A stretch of DNA of 64,000 bases from Lachnospiraceae bacterium (lineage in GTDB: Bacteria > Bacillota > Clostridia > Lachnospirales > Lachnospiraceae). Positions 60,905 through 64,000 of the stretch are shown here, in pieces. The position numbers were made by a program, and so were the translations under genes. How positions within the stretch are numbered: the stretch's first letter is position 1; every line of letters begins with the position of its first letter. The notes below the pieces were generated by a model. It saw only the letters and a list, made by a program, of their open reading frames with translations, was not told where the DNA came from and did no database searches. The stretch spans positions 1 through 64,000 of the forward strand of contig JAILQX010000028.1 of the NCBI GenBank assembly GCA_024698705.1, written 5' to 3'.

Positions 60905-61792
60905 ATGTTTGATAGAATGTTTGCTAATTATTTGGCACAGTGCGGTAAATTGAGCGATCGTGATCTGGAAGATATTTTTGCTGCACAGGACAGCAAACGA
61001 GTAAGACTGGGAGTTATAGCTGTATCGGAAAAACTTATGACAATTGAACAGGTTGAGGAAGTTAATCAGTTGCAGGCAATTCTTGACAAACGTTTCGGAG
61101 ATATAACGGTTGAGAAGGGATATCTCAACGAAGAACAGGTAAGCAGACTTTTGGTGTTGCAGGGCAATGCATATCTTGCATTTGTACAGGCAGTGGTTGA
61201 CGGCGGATACCTGAGCATGGAAGAAGTTGAGGACATGCTTGTAAGATACCAGAAGGACAATAATCTTACATTGTCCAATATCGAGGATCTGAAGAGTTGT
61301 GATATAAGTCGTATCATCAATATTTTCCTGTATACGCAGAATGATATGGCAAAAGAGATGGCCGGTGTATTTATCCGTACCATTGTACGTCTGGTGGATT
61401 TCCATTCATATATAAAGAAACCTTCGGTTCTGAAGGAGTATCCTTTTAAGGTTTTGTGCACCCAGGGTATCAAGGGAGATCATAAGATACTGACAGCGTT
61501 ATCAGGTGATCTTAATCCTGATCTGAAGACGATCGCATCTTCATTTGCAGGCGAAACCAATGTCACCTGTGACGAAGATGTGCTCGATGCACTTTGCGAA
61601 CTTATCAATTGCGTCAACGGTCTTTATGCGACAGATGTGAGCAACCGTGAGATCGATATCGATATGGAAGCACCTTTGGGACAGAACGAGGCAGGCATCC
61701 TTAAGGCATCAACTATCTTATGTGTGCCTATGGTGGTATGTAACAAATCGATCGATTTCCTGCTTGTGATCGATCAGGATTATACATATTAA
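60905..61792 (+). CDS. Four MshEN-like repeats fused to a CheX-like phosphatase domain
   Basis: A 295-residue cytoplasmic protein. Residues 5-115 are four tandem 24-residue units (5-28, 34-57, 63-86, 92-115), each separated by five residues. Units B (RLGVIAVSEKLM...) and C (RFGDITVEKGYL...) best fit the MshEN c-di-GMP motif (RLGxx..G..x(4)L..L..Q), here with the exact 24-5-24 spacing; unit B has Lys in place of the conserved Gly. Residues about 140-295 resemble CheX/CheC, with one ExxN active site, E232 and N235 (CELINCVNG). By analogy it may bind c-di-GMP and dephosphorylate the adjacent receiver. A strong RBS AAGGAG precedes ATG 60905. The pair has its own promoter and terminator. Confidence 0.75.
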   Translation: MFDRMFANYLAQCGKLSDRDLEDIFAAQDSKRVRLGVIAVSEKLMTIEQVEEVNQLQAILDKRFGDITVEKGYLNEEQVSRLLVLQGNAYLAFVQAVVDGGYLSMEEVEDMLVRYQKDNNLTLSNIEDLKSCDISRIINIFLYTQNDMAKEMAGVFIRTIVRLVDFHSYIKKPSVLKEYPFKVLCTQGIKGDHKILTALSGDLNPDLKTIASSFAGETNVTCDEDVLDALCELINCVNGLYATDVSNREIDIDMEAPLGQNEAGILKASTILCVPMVVCNKSIDFLLVIDQDYTY

Positions 61793-61810
61793 AGCGGAGG
61801 GAGAGTTGAG

Positions 61811-62167
61811 ATGGCTAAAATTATTATCGTGGATGATTCAAGGATCCTTCGGAAGATACTCAATACGACACTTACCGACGCGGGTCATGAGATCGTCGGA
61901 GAAGCCGGCAACGGCGAAGAGGTATTGAAACTGCTTGAAACGGTTAAAACGGATCTTATCACACTTGATATAACAATGCCGGTCATGGACGGACTTCAGG
62001 CATTGAGAAGTATCAAAGAAAAGTATCCGGGCATAAAGGTTGTAATGGTAAGTGCTGCGGGACAGAAGAACAAGGTCATGGAAGCGCTCAAGGGTGGCGC
62101 AAGTGATTTTCTGCAGAAACCTTTTGAGCCTGAGGACGTCAAGAGAGTTGTTTCAAAACTGGTATAA
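61811..62167 (+). CDS. Stand-alone CheY-like response regulator
   Basis: 118 residues, a single receiver domain: D8-D9, phosphoacceptor D53 in LITLDITMPVMDG, Ser in VMVSAAGQ and Lys in LQKPFEP. It starts 18 bp after the CheX-like gene with GGAGGGAG as RBS. It is a different protein from the motor CheY at 42219 (about half of residues agree by eye). Its partner and kinase are unknown; the adjoining phosphatase domain makes it the likely substrate of the upstream protein. Confidence 0.93.
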   Translation: MAKIIIVDDSRILRKILNTTLTDAGHEIVGEAGNGEEVLKLLETVKTDLITLDITMPVMDGLQALRSIKEKYPGIKVVMVSAAGQKNKVMEALKGGASDFLQKPFEPEDVKRVVSKLV

Positions 62168-62189
62168 GAATTGCAAGATCTATATATAC

Positions 62190-62224
62190 TAAGAGGCTGT
62201 GCCACAGGGAGGCACGGCCTCTTA
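62190..62224 (+). terminator. Terminator after the CheX-like/CheY pair
   Basis: TAAGAGGCTGTGCC and GGCACGGCCTCTTA form a 14-bp stem with one G-T pair and a 7-nt loop, followed by a short AACTTT; the U-run is weak, but the stem is strong. It starts 22 bp after the CheY stop codon. Confidence 0.75.
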
Positions 62225-62245
62225 AACTTTGTGCGGAAAAATCCC

Positions 62246-62274
62246 TTGTTTTCGCTTTGGAATTGTGCTATAAT
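62246..62274 (+). promoter_or_regulatory. Strong promoter of rpsB-tsf
   Basis: TTGTTT at 62246-62251, a 17-bp spacer and TATAAT at 62269-62274, with an extended -10 (TGCTATAAT). It gives a leader of about 115 nt before rpsB. Confidence 0.85.
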
Positions 62275-62299
62275 GCAATTCGTTGTGACTATAAAACAC

Positions 62300-62366
62300 G
62301 TATGCCCTGTGGATACGGGTGCCTAAGACAGGTTGTATCCGGGTTTTGCTCAGGTCGGGGGCATGC
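62300..62366 (+). ncRNA. Structured rpsB leader (candidate autoregulatory element)
   Basis: GTATGCCC (62300-62307) can pair with GGGCATGC (62359-62366), with one G-T pair, enclosing an inner stem GGATAC (62311-62316) with GTATCC (62335-62340). The whole structure is in the untranslated leader, 30 bp before the rpsB start codon. This resembles the leaders by which ribosomal proteins repress their own operons, but it was not matched to a specific S2 family. Confidence 0.45.
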
Positions 62367-62395
62367 GGAAGATTAACCAAAACGGAGGTATTATA

Positions 62396-63166
62396 ATGAG
62401 CGTTATTTCTATGAAACAGTTACTTGAAGCAGGTGTTCATTTCGGACATCACACACGTAGATGGAACCCCAAGATGGCTCCCTACATCTTTACCGAGAGA
62501 AACGGTATCCACATTATCGATCTCCAGAAGACAGTCGGACTTGTTGATGATGCATACAAGGCAGTATTTGATATTGCCAATGAAGGCGGAACCATACTTT
62601 TCGTAGGTACAAAGAAGCAGGCACAGGATGCTGTTAAATCAGAAGCTGAGCGTTGCGGTATGTACTATGTCAATGAAAGATGGCTTGGCGGTATGCTTAC
62701 AAACTTCAAGACTATAGAGTCACGTATCGCAAGACTCAAAAAGATCGAAGCCATGAGCGAAGACGGAACATTTGATGTTCTTCCCAAGAAGGAAGTTATC
62801 AACCTTAAGAAGGAATGGGAAAAACTTGAGAGGAACCTCGGTGGTATCAAGGATATGACAAGGATCCCCGATGCTATCTTCGTAGTAGACCCCAAGAAAG
62901 AAGCTATCTGCGTTAAGGAAGCAAGATCACTCGGCGTAACACTGATCGGTATCGGCGATACAAACTGTGATCCCGAAGAACTTGATTACGTTATCCCGGG
63001 CAATGATGATGCTATCAGAGCCGTAAAGCTTATCGTAAGCAAGATGGCTGATGCAGTTATAGAGGCTAACCAGGGCGAAGTTTATACAGATGAAGAAACT
63101 GCAGCAGAAGCTGAGGCTGATGCAGAGCCCACAGATATCGAAGAAGTAGTTGCAGAGGAGGAATAA
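62396..63166 (+). CDS. rpsB: 30S ribosomal protein S2
   Basis: Component of the small ribosomal subunit. The 256 residues begin [20 protein letters not shown] with [20 protein letters not shown], the typical S2 start, and include [19 protein letters not shown]. The C-terminal acidic tail is longer than in Bacillus. ATG 62396 is set by GGAGG 7 bp upstream; the longer frame from 62333 would run through the leader structure. tsf follows after 2 bp, as in most bacteria. Confidence 0.98.
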   Translation: MSVISMKQLLEAGVHFGHHTRRWNPKMAPYIFTERNGIHIIDLQKTVGLVDDAYKAVFDIANEGGTILFVGTKKQAQDAVKSEAERCGMYYVNERWLGGMLTNFKTIESRIARLKKIEAMSEDGTFDVLPKKEVINLKKEWEKLERNLGGIKDMTRIPDAIFVVDPKKEAICVKEARSLGVTLIGIGDTNCDPEELDYVIPGNDDAIRAVKLIVSKMADAVIEANQGEVYTDEETAAEAEADAEPTDIEEVVAEEE

Positions 63167-63168
63167 AA

Positions 63169-64000
63169 ATGGCTATTACAGCAGCAATGGTTAAAGAACT
63201 GCGTGAAATGTCAGGCGCAGGCATGATGGATTGTAAGAAAGCACTTACAGAGTGCGACGGAGATATGGATGCAGCAGTGGAATTCCTTCGTAAGAGCGGA
63301 GCCATGAAGGCTGAGAAGAAAGCAAGCCGTATAGCAGCAGAAGGTCTCTGCGTTATCGCAACAGACGGTGATAAGAAAGCAGCGGTTGTTGAAGTTAACT
63401 CTGAGACAGATTTCGTTGCAAAGAATGAGAAGTTCCAGAATTTCGTAGGTGAGGTTGCAAAGCAGGCACTCAATTCCGAGTCGGGAGATATCGAAGCATT
63501 TATGGCAGAGAAATGGGCAGCCGATAATTCAAAGACAGTCAATGACGTTCAGGTTGAGATGATCGCCACGATCGGTGAGAAACTTTCAATCAGACGTTTT
63601 GCAAAGGTAGAAGCAGCAGGCGGATGTGTTGCGACATATGTACACGGCGGCGGCAGGATCGGCGTTATCGTTGAGGGTAAGACAGCTGATGTAAACGATG
63701 GTGTTAAGGAAGCACTTAAGAACGTAGCTATGCAGATCGCAGCCATGAATCCTCAGTATATCAGCAGAGACGATATCTCTGATGAGGAGATCGCAAAGAT
63801 GAGAGAGATCACACTTGACAGTGCACTCAACGATCCTTTCTCACTTCCCAAGCCGATACTTCAGGGTCTTATTGACAAGGCAGTAAATGATAAGAAGTGG
63901 AGCGATTCAGATATCGCTATATATGAAGAGAAGAAGAGCAATATGAACTATCTTCCCAATTTTCTTTCAGAGGAAGCTCCCAAGGTACTTGCAGAACTTG
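63169..64000 (+). CDS. tsf: Elongation factor Ts (partial, cut by the window end)
   Basis: Guanine-nucleotide exchange factor for EF-Tu. The frame from ATG 63169 stays open to the window end (277 codons). It starts AITAAMVKELREMSGAGMMD, then CKKALTECDGDMDAAVEFLR, and has the conserved SETDFVAKNEKF motif and the dimerisation/core domain MNPQYISRDDI. RBS GAGGAGG lies in the rpsB end. Probably about 30 residues are missing at the C-terminus. Confidence 0.97.
   Translation, partial: MAITAAMVKELREMSGAGMMDCKKALTECDGDMDAAVEFLRKSGAMKAEKKASRIAAEGLCVIATDGDKKAAVVEVNSETDFVAKNEKFQNFVGEVAKQALNSESGDIEAFMAEKWAADNSKTVNDVQVEMIATIGEKLSIRRFAKVEAAGGCVATYVHGGGRIGVIVEGKTADVNDGVKEALKNVAMQIAAMNPQYISRDDISDEEIAKMREITLDSALNDPFSLPKPILQGLIDKAVNDKKWSDSDIAIYEEKKSNMNYLPNFLSEEAPKVLAEL

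Overview
The window looks like a chromosomal segment of a motile, low-to-mid GC monoderm Firmicute, most likely a Lachnospiraceae member (Butyrivibrio/Roseburia-like). The basis is Gram-positive-type CodY, FliY instead of FliN, CheC/CheD, a prepilin system with no outer-membrane secretin, and the gene order topA - codY - fla/che operon - rpsB - tsf, which is the Bacillus subtilis order without clpQY. The genus is an inference; no rRNA gene is present.

Region 1 (1-19.4 kb) is a type IV pilus locus: assembly ATPase PilB, platform PilC, major pilin, prepilin peptidase PilD, a PilM-PilN fusion, a PilO-like protein, four minor prepilins (two very large) and a 1718-residue secreted protein. The last gene has its own excellent match to a sigma-D (FliA) promoter, which would tie the pilus locus to the flagellar regulon. 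A strong terminator closes the region.

Region 2 (19.4-25.1 kb) holds three single genes, each with its own promoter and terminator: a membrane protein with a degenerate GGDEF and an intact EAL domain (its leader looks like a CsrA target), DNA topoisomerase I, and codY with a plausible autoregulatory CodY operator. A sigma-D-like promoter lies 35 bp before the codY terminator and could give a small RNA of about 65 nt.

Region 3 (25.1-60.8 kb) is the fla/che operon: flgB flgC fliE fliF fliG fliH fliI fliJ motE-like fliK flgD TIGR02530-like flgE // flbD motA motB fliL fliM fliY cheY fliO fliP fliQ fliR flhB // flhA flhF // flhG PilZ-gene cheB cheA cheW cheC cheD, a small membrane protein, fliA, a DUF342/FapA gene and three accessory genes. 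Double slashes mark places where the DNA suggests a terminator or internal promoter. Between flgB and flgC lie three tandem 88-bp repeats, each able to form two hairpins.

Region 4 (60.8-62.2 kb) is a two-gene unit with its own strong promoter and terminator. The first gene encodes four tandem 29-residue repeats with the spacing of the c-di-GMP-binding MshEN motif, fused to a CheX-like phosphatase domain; the second is a stand-alone CheY-type receiver. This is the best candidate for an undescribed system here. Region 5 (62.2 kb to the end) is rpsB with a structured leader, and tsf, cut by the window edge.

A common thread is cyclic di-GMP: PilB carries an exact tandem MshEN motif, an EAL phosphodiesterase follows the pilus locus, a PilZ protein sits in the fla/che operon, and the CheX-like protein carries MshEN-like repeats. 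The locus may therefore balance pilus-based and flagellar motility.
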